A stretch of 64,000 nt of DNA, taken from Mimachlamys varia (Eukaryota; Mollusca; Bivalvia; Pectinida; Pectinidae). Positions within the stretch are counted from its first letter, which is position 1, and each line of letters starts with the position of its first letter. The notes below the pieces were generated by a model, which saw nothing but the letters and a program-made list of their open reading frames with translations, was not told the origin of the DNA and ran no database searches. Shown here piece after piece: positions 48,804 through 61,600 of the stretch. The stretch is taken from the NCBI GenBank assembly GCA_947623455.1, contig OX392527.1, forward strand, positions 10,102,001-10,166,000. The letters run 5' to 3'. Both the position numbers and the translations under genes were made by a program.

Positions 48804-51604
48804 AGATAATCTTAGAGACGTGCAGTTGTCGGTGACAGTACTAGAGACGTGCAGTTGTCAGTGATAGTCCTAGAGACGTGCAGTTGTCAGTAATAGTCCT
48901 AGAGACGTGCAGTTGTCAGTGATAGTCCTAGAGACGTGCAGTTGTCAGTAATAGTCCTAGAGACGTGCAGTTGTCAGTAATGGTCCTAGAGACGTGCAGT
49001 TGTCAGTGATAGTCCTAGAGACGTGCAGTTGTCAGTAATAGTCCTAGAGACGTGCAGTTGTCAGTGACAGTCCTAGAGACGTGCAGTTGTCAGTGATAGT
49101 CCTAGAGATGTGCAGTTGTCAGTAATAGTCCTAGAGACGTGCAGTTGTCAGTGACAGTCCTAGAGATGTGCAGTTGTCAGTGACAGTCCTAGAGATGTGC
49201 AGTTGTCAGTGACAGTCCTAGAGACGTGCAGTTGTCAGTAATAGTCCTAGAGACGTGCAGTTGTCGGTGACAGTACTAGAGACGTGCAGTTGTCAGTGAT
49301 AGTCCTATAGACGTGCAGTTGTCAGTAATAATCCTAGAGACGTGCAGTTGTCAGTGATAGTCCTAGAGACGTGCAGTTGTCAGTGATATTCCTAGAGACG
49401 TGCAGTTGTCAGTAATAGTCCTAGAGACGTGCAGTTGTCAGTGACAGTCCTAGAGACGTGCAGTTGTCAGTGACAGTCCTAGAGATGTGCAGTTGTCAGT
49501 GACAGTCCTAGAGACGTGCAGTTGTCAGTAATAGTCCTAGAGACGTGCAGTTGTCGGTGACAGTACTAGAGACGTGCAGTTGTCAGTGATAGTCCTAGAG
49601 ACGTGCAGTTGTCGGTGACGGTACTAGAGACGTGCAGTTGTCAGTGATAGTCCTAGAGACGTGCAGTTGTCAGTAATAGTCCTAGAGACGTGCAGTTGTC
49701 AGTAATAGTCCTAGAGACGTGCAGTTGTCAGTGATATTCCTAGAGACGTGCAGTTGTCAGTAATAGTCCTAGAGACGTGCAGTTGTCAGTGACAGTCCTA
49801 GAGACGTGCAGGTGTCAGTGATAGTCCTAGAGACGTGCAGTTGTCAGTGATAGTCCTAGAGATGTGCAGTTGTCAGTAATAGTCCTAGAGATGTGCAGTT
49901 GTCAGTGATAGTCCTAGAGATGTGCAGTTGTCAGTAATAGTCCTAGAGACGTGCAGTTGTCAGTAATAGTCCTAGAGACGTGCAGTTGTCAGTAATAGTC
50001 CTAGAGACGTGCAGTTGTCAGTGACAGTCCTAGAGACGTGCAGTTGTCAGTGATATTCCTAGAGATGTGCAGTTGTAAGTGATAGTCCTAGAGACGTGCA
50101 GTTGTCAGTGATAGTCCTTGAGACGTGCAGTTGTCAGTAATAGTCCTAGAGACGTGCAGTTGTCAGTGATAGTCCTAGTGACGTGCACTTGTCAGTGACA
50201 GTCCTAGAGACGTGCAGTTGTCAGTGATAGTCCTTGAGACGTGCAGTTGTCAGTAATAGTCCTAGAGACGTGCAGTTGTCAGTGATAGTCCTTGAGACGT
50301 GCAGTTGTCAGTAATAGTCCTAGAGACGTGCAGTTGTCAGTGACAGTCCTAGTGACGTGCAGTTGTCAGTGACAGTCCTAGAGATGTGCAGTTGTCAGTG
50401 ACAGTCCTAGAGATGTGCAGTTGTCAGTGACAGTCCTAGAGATGTGCAGTTGTCAGTGACAGTCCTAGAGATGTGCAGTTGTCAGTGACAGTCCTAGAGA
50501 TGTGCAGTTGTCAGTAATAGTCCTAGAGACGTGCAGTTGTCAGTGACAGTCCTAGAGATGTGCAGTTGTCAGTAATAGTCCTAGAGATGTGCAGTTGTCA
50601 GTGATAGTCCTAGAGATGTGCAGTTGTCAGTGACAGTCCTAGAGACGTGCAGTTGTCAGTGACAGTCCTAGAGACGTGCAGTTGTCGGTGACGGTACTAG
50701 AGACGTGCAGTTGTCAGTGATAGTCCTAGAGACGTGCAGTTGTCAGTAATAGTCCTAGAGACGTGCAGTTGTCAGTTATAGTCCTAGAGACGTGCAGTTG
50801 TCAGTGATATTCCTAGAGACGTGCAGTTGTCAGTAATAGTCCTAGAGACGTGCAGTTGTCAGTGACAGTCCTAGAGACGTGCAGTTGTCAGTGACAGTCC
50901 TAGAGACGTGCAGTTGTCAGTGACAGTCCTAGAGATGTGCAGTTGTCAGTGACAGTCCTAGAGACGTGCAGTTGTCAGTGACAGTCCTAGAGACGTGCAG
51001 TTGTCAGTGATATTCCTAGAGACGTGCAGTTGTCAGTGATAGTCCTAGAGATGTGCAGTTGTCAGTGACAGTCCTAGAGATGTGCAGTTGTCAGTGACAG
51101 TCTTAGAGACGTGCAGTTGTCAGTGATAGTCCTAGAGACGTGCAGTTGTCAGTGACAGTCCTAGAGACGTGCAGTTGTCAGTGATAGTCCTAGAGACGTG
51201 CAGTTGTCAGTGACAGTCCTAGAGACGTGCAGTTGTCAGTGATAGTCCTAGAGACGTGCAGTTGTCGGTGACAGTACTAGAGACGTGCAGTTGTCAGTGA
51301 TATTCCCAGAGAAGTGCACTTGTTAGTGATATTCCTAGAGACGTGCAGTTGTCAGTGACACTCCTTGAGACGCGCAGTTGTCAGTGATAGTCTTACAAAC
51401 GCGCAGTTGTCAGTGACAGCCCTGAAGACGTGCAGTTGTCAGTGATAGTCTTAGAGATGTGCAGTTGTCAGTGACAGTCCTAGAGACGTACAGTTGTCAG
51501 TGACAGTCCTTGAGACGTGCAGTTGTCAGTGATAGTCCTGGAGAAGTGAGGTTGTCAGCAACAGTCGTTAAGAAGTGCAGCTGCCTGTGATAGTTTAAGA
51601 GACT
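48804..51604 (+). repeat. 29-bp minisatellite immediately after the Nodal stop (about 96 units)
   Basis: Units of 29 bp with gagacgtgcagttgtcagtg and atagtccta. Main variants are gtaatag/gtgacag/gtgatag and gacgtg/gatgtg. The right edge (51290-51604) is progressively degenerate while the centre is homogeneous, as expected if turnover is concentrated in the core. It starts about 26 bp after the stop codon, so unless the polyadenylation site lies in that gap it is transcribed as 3' UTR. 29 is not a multiple of 3, so no long ORF arises. Confidence 0.96.
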
Positions 51605-52957
51605 TGTTGTATCTTATGTTCGAAGGGGAGTGTAGTATAGTGTTGTTGACGTGGAGAATAACAGTCAGATCACGTGATCATTAATATGTTTTTGGAAATA
51701 TGACAATATTAGTAAAGAACGGGACATACTTCAAAACAGAAAACGTGTTAACACAGAGACAGACTTTGCAACCAGCAGGCTGGTTCTGCGATACCTTCAA
51801 TTCTCACATATTTATAGAAGTTTGGAGCTAAAAGCTCGAACTATTCGTGACCAGCAGGCTGATCTACGATATATGAATTGTCTTAATTACGTCGTGCATG
51901 TTATGCACATTTATATGTTATTTATTAATTAAAAACTTTATTTTTGTTTATGAATGACGTAGTTCGTTTTTTTTTAATTATCTAAAAATATGTTAATTCA
52001 ATGTACATGTGTTACATTTTGTATATTTTAATAGATTTTCTAGTTTTAAGTTTTTCAAATTTTGTGTTATGCATATCGTATCAAATTTTTTCTTTAAATT
52101 TACTATGGCAAATGCCACCTATAGGCAATGAGTTTAATGATACGGTATTGAAAATTATGTTAATATGAGTAATAACTAGTAAACAAGAGCGAAACTTGAT
52201 AAGTAAACCCAAAGTAATACTGTACCTTCTATTCTATGTACACAATTACTATTTAATGGCGTAAACTGATGGTGTCCTCTGTTGGTTTGAGTAATACATA
52301 ATTTAAACGTTAACGACGTCCTCGGTTGGTTCGACTAATTATTTGTAATGGTGTCCTCGGTCGATTCGGGTGATATATATTGTAAACGTTAATCATATTA
52401 CGGCGACGAGCGGGTTTGGTATGCATCACTTGTATACGAATTTTTGCATGAACGTTTTTAAAATAAACATACAAATGTCAGATTTGGTTTAATTACAAAT
52501 GTTATTCAAGCCACAATTTTCGCGCGTGGAATTTTTCGCTTAGACAGTCTCCAAACTGTTCGTGGTGTAGAAATGTTCGCGATGTCAGCCATCTGTTTAG
52601 CACTGTGTACCTATAACACTATTTTCCACTGTAGAGTTTGAGTGATATCAAATATGTTTTCATGTGGATATATTCGCGGAGATTTAATGCCAGCGAAATA
52701 AGCGAAAATCTCCCCGACGCGAACAATTCCACTTTTACAGTAGTTAAGTTATTAATGGTAACAAAAGGAGTTGGGTACAACTTGGAACAAGTCCTCCCCT
52801 GATAGATACAACGAACAACAGTTCAAGATGACGCATGATAACGTTATATAAACAAAAGATAAAGAAAGAAAAATGTAGAAACATTAATAGAAAGGCAATA
52901 CCTGTAATTGTATGCAAGCCTGTAGATAAAAACAACATTGACATATTTGCATATTTG
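51605..52957. other. Region downstream of the 29-bp array
   Basis: AT-rich. Possible polyadenylation signals for the upstream gene are ATTAAA near 51928 and AATAAA at 52462-52467. A two-copy motif accagcaggctg is at about 51771 and 51851, and three diverged copies of a block with ggtgtcctcggt lie at 52270-52390. At 52500-52740 a segment with ttcgcg/cgcgaa and ccacttttacagta looks like a decayed MITE, but I cannot define its ends. No gene. Confidence 0.45.
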
Positions 52958-53279
52958 GCATCGTCGGAAACCCACGGTACACTTCACTGACGTTTGCATA
53001 CCGTGGGCTAGAATCGGTATAAATCTTCGATTCCCCGAATAAAAGTTTATTCGGAGATTTCTACCAATCAGAATGGTCGTTTCTCGTGACACTCTGTTAG
53101 AATATTTTACCGTGACCACGACCAGTATATTTCTGTAGGCATGACGCCGATGTCAATCTTCGTATATTTTAATCACAATCGACACAATTATAACACAATC
53201 GACAGGTTTTGTTAACAGGCGGTGCTACAATTTAACGGGATACCCCGGCTGGAAGTGTACCGTGGGTTTCTGACGATGC
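52958..53279. mobile_element. Small inverted-repeat element, 28-bp termini (322 bp)
   Basis: 52958-52985 (GCATCGTCGGAAACCCACGG...) and 53252-53279 are reverse complements with one mismatch in 28. The interior has a further copy of accgtgggc near 53000 and no transposase. A target duplication is not obvious. The minus-strand ORF of 91 codons (52844-53119) starts inside and runs out of the element, so it is incidental. Confidence 0.7.
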
Positions 53280-53452
53280 ATTTTTTGGGGAAATGGAAAA
53301 TCCCTTTCTCAAGATACCAGAAACTTTATTTAACGCCGCATACATATATATACCACAGAGACATGAGCATTTGTTACAGCTTGTTTTAGATCTAAACGTT
53401 GGTAGTAATTTTATACTTTTAGGGGGGATGGGGGGAGGGGTAGATCAGTTTT

Positions 53453-53506
53453 CGATAAAAATGCCATCTCAGTGGTCATATGACCAGTGAGGGGGCATTT
53501 TTATCG
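53453..53506. repeat. Loopless hairpin, 27-bp arms
   Basis: CGATAAAAATGCC...TGGTCAT and its reverse complement meet at CAT|ATG with no loop; three mismatches in 27. A G-rich stretch (ggggggatggggggaggggt) lies about 30 bp upstream. Confidence 0.8.
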
Positions 53507-53700
53507 CAAACCCATTAATGAAATGTAGCAGAAAATAAAGGCAATCGAAAACTAAGGACAATCATTCGGCATCTCTGTAAAAACATAACCGTTCACGGGT
53601 TCTACCATTGTTATGACTACTTGTTTGCTGTTTCCGGTTTTGTGAAGTTTTACCCCGCCGAACAAAATTGAAATGTCAAAGTTGAAAGTTGTGGATACCG

Positions 53701-55473
53701 TTACTCTGTAATCAGATCCTTCGACCTGTAGTTATTCTGTAATCAGATCCTTCGACCTGTAGTTATTCCATAATCAGATCCTTCGACCTGTAGTTATTCC
53801 GTAATCAGATCCTTCGACCTGTAGTTATTCCGTAATCAGATCCTTCGACCTGTAGTTATTCCATAATCAGATCCATCGACCTGTAGTAATTCCATAATCA
53901 GATCCTTCGACCTGTAGTTATTCTGTAATCAGATCTTTCGACCTGTAGTTATCCGTAATCAGATCGTTCGACCTGTAGTTATTCCATAATCAGATCGTTC
54001 GACCTGTAGTTATTCCGTAATCAGATCCTTCGACCAGTAGTTATTCCGTAATCAGATCGTTCGACCTGAAGTTATTCTGTAATCATATCCTTCGACCTGT
54101 AGTAATTCCATAACCAGATCCTTCGACCTGAAGTTATTCCGTAATCATATCCTTCGACCTGTAGTTATTCTGTAATCAGATCCTTCGACCTGTAGTTATT
54201 CTGTAATCAGATCCATCGACCTGTAGTTATTCTGTAATCAGATCCTTCGACCTGTAGTTATTCCGTAATCAGATCCTTCGACCAGTAGTTATTCCGTAAT
54301 CAGATCCTTCGACCTGAAGTTATTCTGTAATCATATCCTTCGACCTGTAGTAATTCCATAACCAGATCCTTCGACCTGTAGTAATTCCATAATCAGATCC
54401 TTCGACCTGTAGTTATCCTATAATCAGATCCTTCGACCTGTAGTTATTCCGTAATCAGATCCTTCGACCAGTAGTTATTCCGTAATCAGATCCTTCGACC
54501 TGAAGTTATTCTGTAATCATATCCTTCGACCTGTAGTAATTCCATAACCAGATCCTTCGACCTGAAGTTATTCCGTAATCATATCCTTCGACCTGTAGTA
54601 ATTCCATAATCAGATCCTTCGACCAGTAGTTATTCCATAATCAGATCCTTCGACCAGTAGTTATTCTGTAATCAGATCCTTCGACCTGTAGTTATTCCAT
54701 AATCAGATCCTTCGACCAGTAGTTATTCCATAATCAGATCCTTCGACCAGTAGTTATTCTGTAATCAGATCCTTCGACCTGTAGTTATTCCATAATCAGA
54801 TCCTTCGACCAGTAGTTATTCCGTAATCAGATCCTTCGACCTGTAGTTATTCTGTAATCATATCCTTCGACCTGTAGTAATTCCATAACCAGATCCTTCG
54901 ACCAGTAGTTATTCCGTAATCAGATCCTTCGACCTGTAGTTATTCTGTAATCAGATCCTTCGACCTGTAGTTATTCCATAATCAGATCCTTCGACCTGTA
55001 GTAATTCCATAACCAGATCCTTCGACCTGTAGTTATTCCGTAATCAGATCCTTCGACCTGAAGTTATTCTGTAATCAGATCCTTCGAGCTGAAGTTATTC
55101 CATAACCATATCCTTCGACCAGTAGTTATTCCGTAATCAGATCCTTCGACCTGTAGTTATTCCATAATCAGATCCTTCGACCAGTAGTTATTCCATAATC
55201 AGATCCTTCGACCTGTAGTTATTCCGTAATCAGATCCTTCGACCTGTAGTTATTCCGTAATCAGATCCTTCGACCTGAAGTTATTCCATAACCAGATCCT
55301 TCGACCTGAAGTTATTCCATAACCAGATCCTTCGACCTGAAGTTATTCCATAACCAGATCCTTCGACCTGTAGTTATTCCATAATCAGATCCTTCGACCT
55401 GAAGTTATTCCATAACCAGATCCTTCGACCTGTAGTTATTCCGTAATCATATCATTCGACCAGTAGTTATTCC
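53701..55473 (+). repeat. 31-bp minisatellite (about 57 units)
   Basis: Units contain cagatccttcgacctgtagt and tattccgtaat at 31-bp spacing, with recurrent variants (accagtagt, acctgaagt, ttccataacc, ttctgtaatcat). Patterns of variants repeat in short blocks. Not in a frame I can connect to a neighbouring gene. The first and last units are clean edges at about 53701 and 55473. Confidence 0.95.
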
Positions 55474-55639
55474 GCATTTCGATGCCAATCTATTGGCAGA
55501 TTGTCTTATACTTGGGGATGACAATGCTAAACCACACATAGAACAAGCTTCCACGTCTGAACAGTGATATTATAGGACGGACACATACTTGTTCCAGAAA
55601 TGTGGTGGTTATACCTCATATTGGCATTGTTATTTCCCA

Positions 55640-57185
55640 ATAGAACTTGTTAATTAGTGTTAAAATTGTCTTGATCAAGTATGTAGTATGTTTTGATGAT
55701 CTTAAAAATTTGTTTTCAAGGCTTTGGGAATACCCTTTTGATCAGGTACTGCAACTTAAGGGATCACCAAACAATAACCGATGTCATCTTCTCGCGAGTC
55801 AAATGGAGAAGTCGTACTGGGGGAAAATATCGTTAGTGAAAAGGATCTAGTTGTAACGGTGAATGCCAATCTGTATTTTAGAACTCACATCCAAATAATT
55901 TAATCTTGTTTCAAACAAGCTTTTTCATTGGTTTGAAAAATTATGTTATCCGCCAATAACGGAAAAATTGACGTCGCCGTTTATAACGTCGCTTTTGATT
56001 GGCTGATGCAGCAGCGTATTAATTTGTAAGAGAAAAGAGTCCATCGATAAAGTGAATTTTCGCAGGGTATAGATTAAATTATAAGGATTAACGTGAATTT
56101 ATTTCTTATGTTATGGGGTTATAACACAAAAAAACTGGAGTGTACTCTCATCATAAACCGCTTCGCGGTTTATTTAGAGTACACTCCGCTTTTTTGTGTT
56201 ATTTAAGCAATGAATGTTTTAGCAAATGTTGTTACAGTCCTATAACACACATTGCTATTGCTGACAAACTAATATAACACACATTGCTATTGATAACAAA
56301 CTAAATAAAGCCCGGTAGGGCTTTATGTAAGTTTGTCAGCAATAGCAAATGTTCATTACTTATATTTACATTTTGATAGAATTATTATGCTTTATTTAGT
56401 TTCTTCGGACCGATTTTGATCAGCAAATCAAGTGAAGACAACAATGAAATTCATGACGTCACAATAGATATTGATGACGTCACAATACCAACTGCTGTTA
56501 TAGTCTGAGGCACTGGGTGTTATAGGCGTATGACAGCAACTGCCTCTTAGCATTGTGTCAATGGAAAATTGCAGAGCAAATGTAAATATACCCCCATAAC
56601 ATAAAAAAAATAATTCAAGTTAATCCTTAAATCAATTAATAAAGTAAAGTCAATCCTTGGAGTCATCAGAAAGTCTTTTACCTATTTGGATGAGACAATG
56701 TTTAGACGGCTTTTCAAAACACTGGTTAGACCACACCTGGAATATGCAGTCAGTGGATGGAGTCCGTTCAAACTCAGAGACATTCAAATGATAGAAAATG
56801 TACAAAGGAGGGCTTCTCAGCTCCTACCAGGATTTAAAGAACTTTTATATGAAGAAAGATTGAAGAAGCTGAAAGTTCCATCACTCAAACACTACAGGTA
56901 CAAGGGAGATTTGATAAACGCTTTTAAAATTGTGAACAAATAATCCGATGTGAGGGTTACATGTAGCATATTTATTTTAGATAATAACAAAAGAACTCGA
57001 GGTCAGAGACTTAAGTTGTACAAACAACGATGCAAGACAGAACTAAGAAAAACTCGTTCAGTGTTAGGGTAGTAGATGCCTGGAACAAGCTACCAAATTA
57101 TGTCGTAAATGCGGTAACTACTAGAGATTTTGAGATATTGCTAGATGATCACATTAAAGGCAATATCTATAACGTTAACTGATAA
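55640..57185 (+). pseudogene. Jockey/CR1-like LINE relic 3 (RT C-terminal part), split by an insertion
   Basis: Left part: a decayed frame with NNRCHLLAS (about 55776) and VSEKDLVVTVNANLYFRTHI (about 55832-55891), the region after the RT catalytic motif. After the insertion (about 55920-56640) the frame continues with SILGVIRKSFTYLDE, LVRPHLEYAVSGWSPF (about 56724-56770), IENVQRRASQLLPG, YEERLKKLKVPSLKHYRYKG and AFKIVNK, ending at 56943. A further shifted block reads FSVRVVDAWNKLPNYVVNAV (57059-57118). These are typical thumb and C-terminal LINE motifs. No catalytic core is present. Confidence 0.85.
55921..56592. mobile_element. Foldback-rich insertion inside LINE relic 3
   Basis: Non-coding. 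A hairpin at 56121-56202 has arms of about 40 bp (core ggagtgtactct) and the tetraloop ttcg. From 56204 to 56592 it matches the element at 32188-32570, including the ggta-loop hairpin (here with a duplicated left arm and shortened right arm) and TGACGTCA sites at 56454 and 56475. A third CRE-like variant, ttgacgtcgc, is near 55968. Confidence 0.75.
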
Positions 57186-58524
57186 TTTTTTCATATGACG
57201 TTTTATCGCCTTTCCCCATCGTAAACATATTTTGTCTTCAACGTTCTCGCCAACTGATTTCAATATGTCGAACCAAACAGCCAAAACCTTCGAAATAGGT
57301 CAAATGTACCGGCGAACGAAGAAGTAGTCCAACACAATTGACTCTTGATATTGATTAATTCTTTAAATAAAGACACTTATTGCAAAATTTAAGATAGTTT
57401 CAACTAATATTTATGACGGATAAATTGTCTCTAGTGATTAGAAACAACGAATAACAACTTTAAGTTCGACAGTGTCGGGCGAGTGTCGATATCGTGACGT
57501 CACTTGGCGCGACAATGACTTGTTTGTTGTCGCTTAGCTATCACTGTCGTACACAATCTATGTATGGCGTTTTCCTACAATTAGAGAATTATTTTTATCA
57601 TCACGGAGTCAACAGTGATTTCGATTGAGCACCGAGAATGCTTCAAAACATTTTGTTCAAACATCTTTAAAAGACGCCGTTTGAGGTCGATTTGTTAGCA
57701 GTGTTTTGGATTGTGTAAGGCGTGTTTGTTAAATGGAAATTTATTTAATTTGAGTTTATACACAACTTGATTGAAGTGCTTAGCTTATTGAAGTATCTTT
57801 CTATATTTTTGGTGTGTTCATAATTATGAACTCGAACTTGCATTTTCTAATGCATTATAACATGTACACTGTACATTGTATATTAGACAAAGATAGGTAA
57901 GTGATGACATAGGGAGATAAGGGAGGCATGTGTTTCTATATATATATAGATGGACAAGTCCTATAAATAAGGGCAGTGACACGTGACAGAATTGGACCAA
58001 TCAGAACGTCGGATTTAGAGTTAAAACAATTGAGAAAAAATTGTAGAAGGGTATAGAGGCAGAAGTTTAGAGAGAAGTTTTACGGTTGTTTCAAGTCATA
58101 CCCACCCGTCATCCCCATGTAATCACCTTAAATACCGTTACTCCGGCATTAGTCTAAGAAATTAATTAAGTTTGTGATGAGGGAAGGTGACATATATTTG
58201 ATGATGGTTGTTCATGTGATCAGATTAAGCTGATGTACTGTACAGGTATGTGTACTGATAGTGCAAATACAATGTTTATCAATCTTTTGTATGTATGTGG
58301 TATCCTTTTTGTGAGATTAGTAAAGATCGATGGGCTACTCACCTTTAGTCAGTTTATAGTACCTGTTTGATGTTTGTATAACAATGTTTTGTTTATAGAT
58401 GATTGGATTCAAGTTTGTTGTATATGTACTCAGTAAAATACTGGCAATTGTACATGTATAATTAAGTGTATGTGTTTCTTAGATCTTATAATTAAATGAC
58501 CAAGTATTACTTGGTACATAAATG
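57186..58524. other. Intergenic, nothing recognised
   Basis: AT-rich DNA after the LINE 3 terminus, with one TGACGTCA at 57495-57502 in a small GC-richer patch (ggcgcgacaatgac). No ORF, SINE or array. Confidence 0.45.
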
Positions 58525-58530
58525 TTGGGA

Positions 58531-58564
58531 GGGGGGGGGGGGGGGGGGGCGGGGGGGGGGGGGG
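58531..58564. repeat. Poly-G tract (19 G, C, 14 G)
   Basis: A 34-bp guanine tract interrupted by a single C, about 60 bp before the 60-bp minisatellite. Strong G-quadruplex potential; its length in the assembly is uncertain. Confidence 0.95.
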
Positions 58565-58624
58565 CAGGGTTAATTTTCTAGTCTGGGTCAAAGTCATGTT
58601 AATCTTTTAAGAAGGATACAGGCT

Positions 58625-61600
58625 ATCGTAACCTGTTCCAGGGTTAGATCTATGACCTGTTCCAGGTTACGATAGTATTATAGTCTTGCTCCCTGTTCCA
58701 GGGTTAGATCTATGACCTGTTCCAGGTTACGATAGTATTATAGTCTTGCTCCCTGTTCCAGGGTTAGATCTATGACCTGTTCCAGGTTACGATAGTATTA
58801 GTCTTGTACCCTGTTCCAGGGTTAGATCTATGACCTGTTCCACGTTATGATAGTATTAGTCCCGCACCCTGTTCCAGGGTTAGATCCATGACCTGTTCCA
58901 GGTTACGATAGTATTATAGTCTTGCTCCCTGTTCCAGGGTTAGATCTATGACCTGTTCCACGTTACGATAGTATTATAGTCTTGCTCCCTGTTCCAGGGT
59001 TAGATCTATGACCTGTTCAGGTTACGATAGTATTAGTCTTGCACCCTGTTCCAGGGTTAGATCTATGACCTGTTCCATGTTACGATAGTATTATAGTCTT
59101 GCACCCTGTTCCAGGGTTAGATCTATGACCTGTTCCAGGTTACGATAGTATTATAGTCTTGCTCCCTGTTCCAGGGTTAGATCTATGACCTGTTCCAGGT
59201 TACGATAGTATTATAGTCTTGCTCCCTGTTCCAGGGTTAGTTCTATGACCTGTTCCAGGTTATGATTGTATTAGTCCCGCTCCCTGTTCCAGGGTTAGAT
59301 CTATGACCTGTTCCAGGTTACGATAGTATTATAGTCTTGCTCCCTGTTCCAGGGTTAGTTCTATGACCTGTTCCAGGTTATGATTGTATTAGTCCCGCTC
59401 CCTGTTCCAGGGTTAGATCTATGACCTGTTCCAGGTTACGATAGTAATATAGTCCTGCTCCCTGTTCCAGGGTTAGATCTATGACCTGTTCCAGGTTACG
59501 ATAGTATTAGTCTTGCACCCTGTTCCAGGGTTAGATCTATGACCTGTTCCAGGTTACGATAGTATTATAGTCTTGCTCCCTGTTCCAGGGTTAGATCTAT
59601 GATATGTTCCAGGTTACGGTAGTATTAGTCCCGCACCCTGTTCCAGGGTTAGATCTATGACCTGTTCCAGGTTACGATAGTATTAGTCTTGCTCCCTGTT
59701 CCAGGGTTAGATCTATGACCTGTTCCAGGTTACGATAGTATTATAGTCTTGCTCCCTGTTCCAGGGTTAGATCTATGACCTGTTCCAGGTTACGATAGTA
59801 TTATAGTCTTGCACCCTGTTCCAGGGTTAGATCTATGACCTGTTCCAGGTTACGATAGTATTATAGTCTTGCTCCCTGTTCCAGGGTTAGATCTATGACC
59901 TGTTCCAGGTTACGATAGTATTATAGTCTTGCACCCTGTTCCAGGGTTAGATCTATGACCTGTTCCAGGTTACGATAGTATTATAGTCTTGCTCCCTGTT
60001 CCAGGGTTAGATCTATGACCTGTTCCAGGTTACGATAGTATTAGTCTTGCTCCCTGTTCCAGGTTAGATCTATGACCTGTTCCACGTTACGATAGTATTA
60101 TAGTCTTGCTCCCTGTTCCAGGGTTAGATCTATGACCTGTTCCAGGTTACGATAGTATTAGTCTTGCACCCTGTTCCAGGGTTAGATCTATGACCTGTTC
60201 CACGTTACGATAGTATTATAGTCTTGCTCCCTGTTCCAGGGTTAGATCTATGACCTGTTCCAGGTTACGATAGTATTAGTCTTGCACCCTGTTCCAGGGT
60301 TAGATCTATGACCTGTTCCATGTTACGATAGTATTATAGTCTTGCACCCTGTTCCAGGGTTAGATCTATGACCTGTTCCAGGTTACGATAGTATTATAGT
60401 CTTGCTCCCTGTTCCAGGGTTAGATCTATGACCTGTTCCAGGTTACGATAGTATTATAGTCTTGCTCCCTCTTCCAGGGTTAGATCTATGACCTGTTCCA
60501 TGTTACGGTAGTATTAGTCTTGCTCCCTGTTCCAGGGTTAGATCTATGACCTGTTCCAGGTTACGATAGTATTAGTCTTGCTCCCTGTTCCAGGGTTAGA
60601 TCTATGACCTGTTCCACGTTACGATAGTATTATAGTCTTGCTCCCTGTTCCAGGGTTAGATCTATGACCTGTTCCATGCTACGATAGTATTAGTCTTGCA
60701 CCCTGTTCCAGGGTTAGATCTATGACCTGTTCCAGGTTATGATAGTATTAATCCCGCACCCTGTTCCAGGGTTAGATCTATGACCTGTTCCAGGTTACGA
60801 TAGTATTATAGTCTTACTCCCTGTTCCAGGGTTAGATCTATGACCTGTTCCACGTTACGATAGTATTATAGTCTTGCTCCCTCTTCCAGGGTTAGATCTA
60901 TGACCTGTTCCAGGTTACGATAGTATTATAGTCTTGCTCCCTGTTCCAGGGTTAGATCTATGACCTGTTCCAGGTTACGATAGTATTATAGTCTTGCTCC
61001 CTGTTCCAGGATTAGATCTATGACCTGTTCCAGGTTACGATAGTATTAGTCTTGTACCCTGTTCCAGGGTTAGATCTATGACCTGTTCCACGTTATGATA
61101 GTATTAGTCCCGCACCCTGTTCCAGGGTTAGATCCATGACCTGTTCCAGGTTACGATAGTATTATAGTCTTGCTCCCTGTTCCAGGGTTAGATCTATGAC
61201 CTGTTCCACGTTACGATAGTATTATAGTCTTGCTCCCTGTTCCAGGGTTAGATCTATGACCTGTTCAGGTTACGATAGTATTAGTCTTGCACCCTGTTCC
61301 AGGGTTAGATCTATGACCTGTTCCATGTTACGATAGTATTATAGTCTTGCACCCTGTTCCAGGGTTAGATCTATGACCTGTTCCAGGTTACGATAGTATT
61401 ATAGTCTTGCTCCCTGTTCCAGGGTTAGATCTATGACCTGTTCCAGGTTACGATAGTATTATAGTCTTGCTCCCTGTTCCAGGGTTAGTTCTATGACCTG
61501 TTCCAGGTTATGATTGTATTAGTCCCGCTCCCTGTTCCAGGGTTAGATCTATGACCTGTTCCAGGTTACGATAGTATTATAGTCTTGCTCCCTGTTCCAG

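Noticed and set aside
53701..55473. 31-bp array as another LINE-derived minisatellite
   Set aside because: 31 is not a codon multiple and I could find no reading of the unit that matches LINE relic 3 downstream.
55482..55570. Frame reading GDDNAKPHIEQ, reminiscent of a Tc1/mariner DDE transposase block
   Set aside because: Only one short match with no flanking transposase motifs; too weak to annotate.
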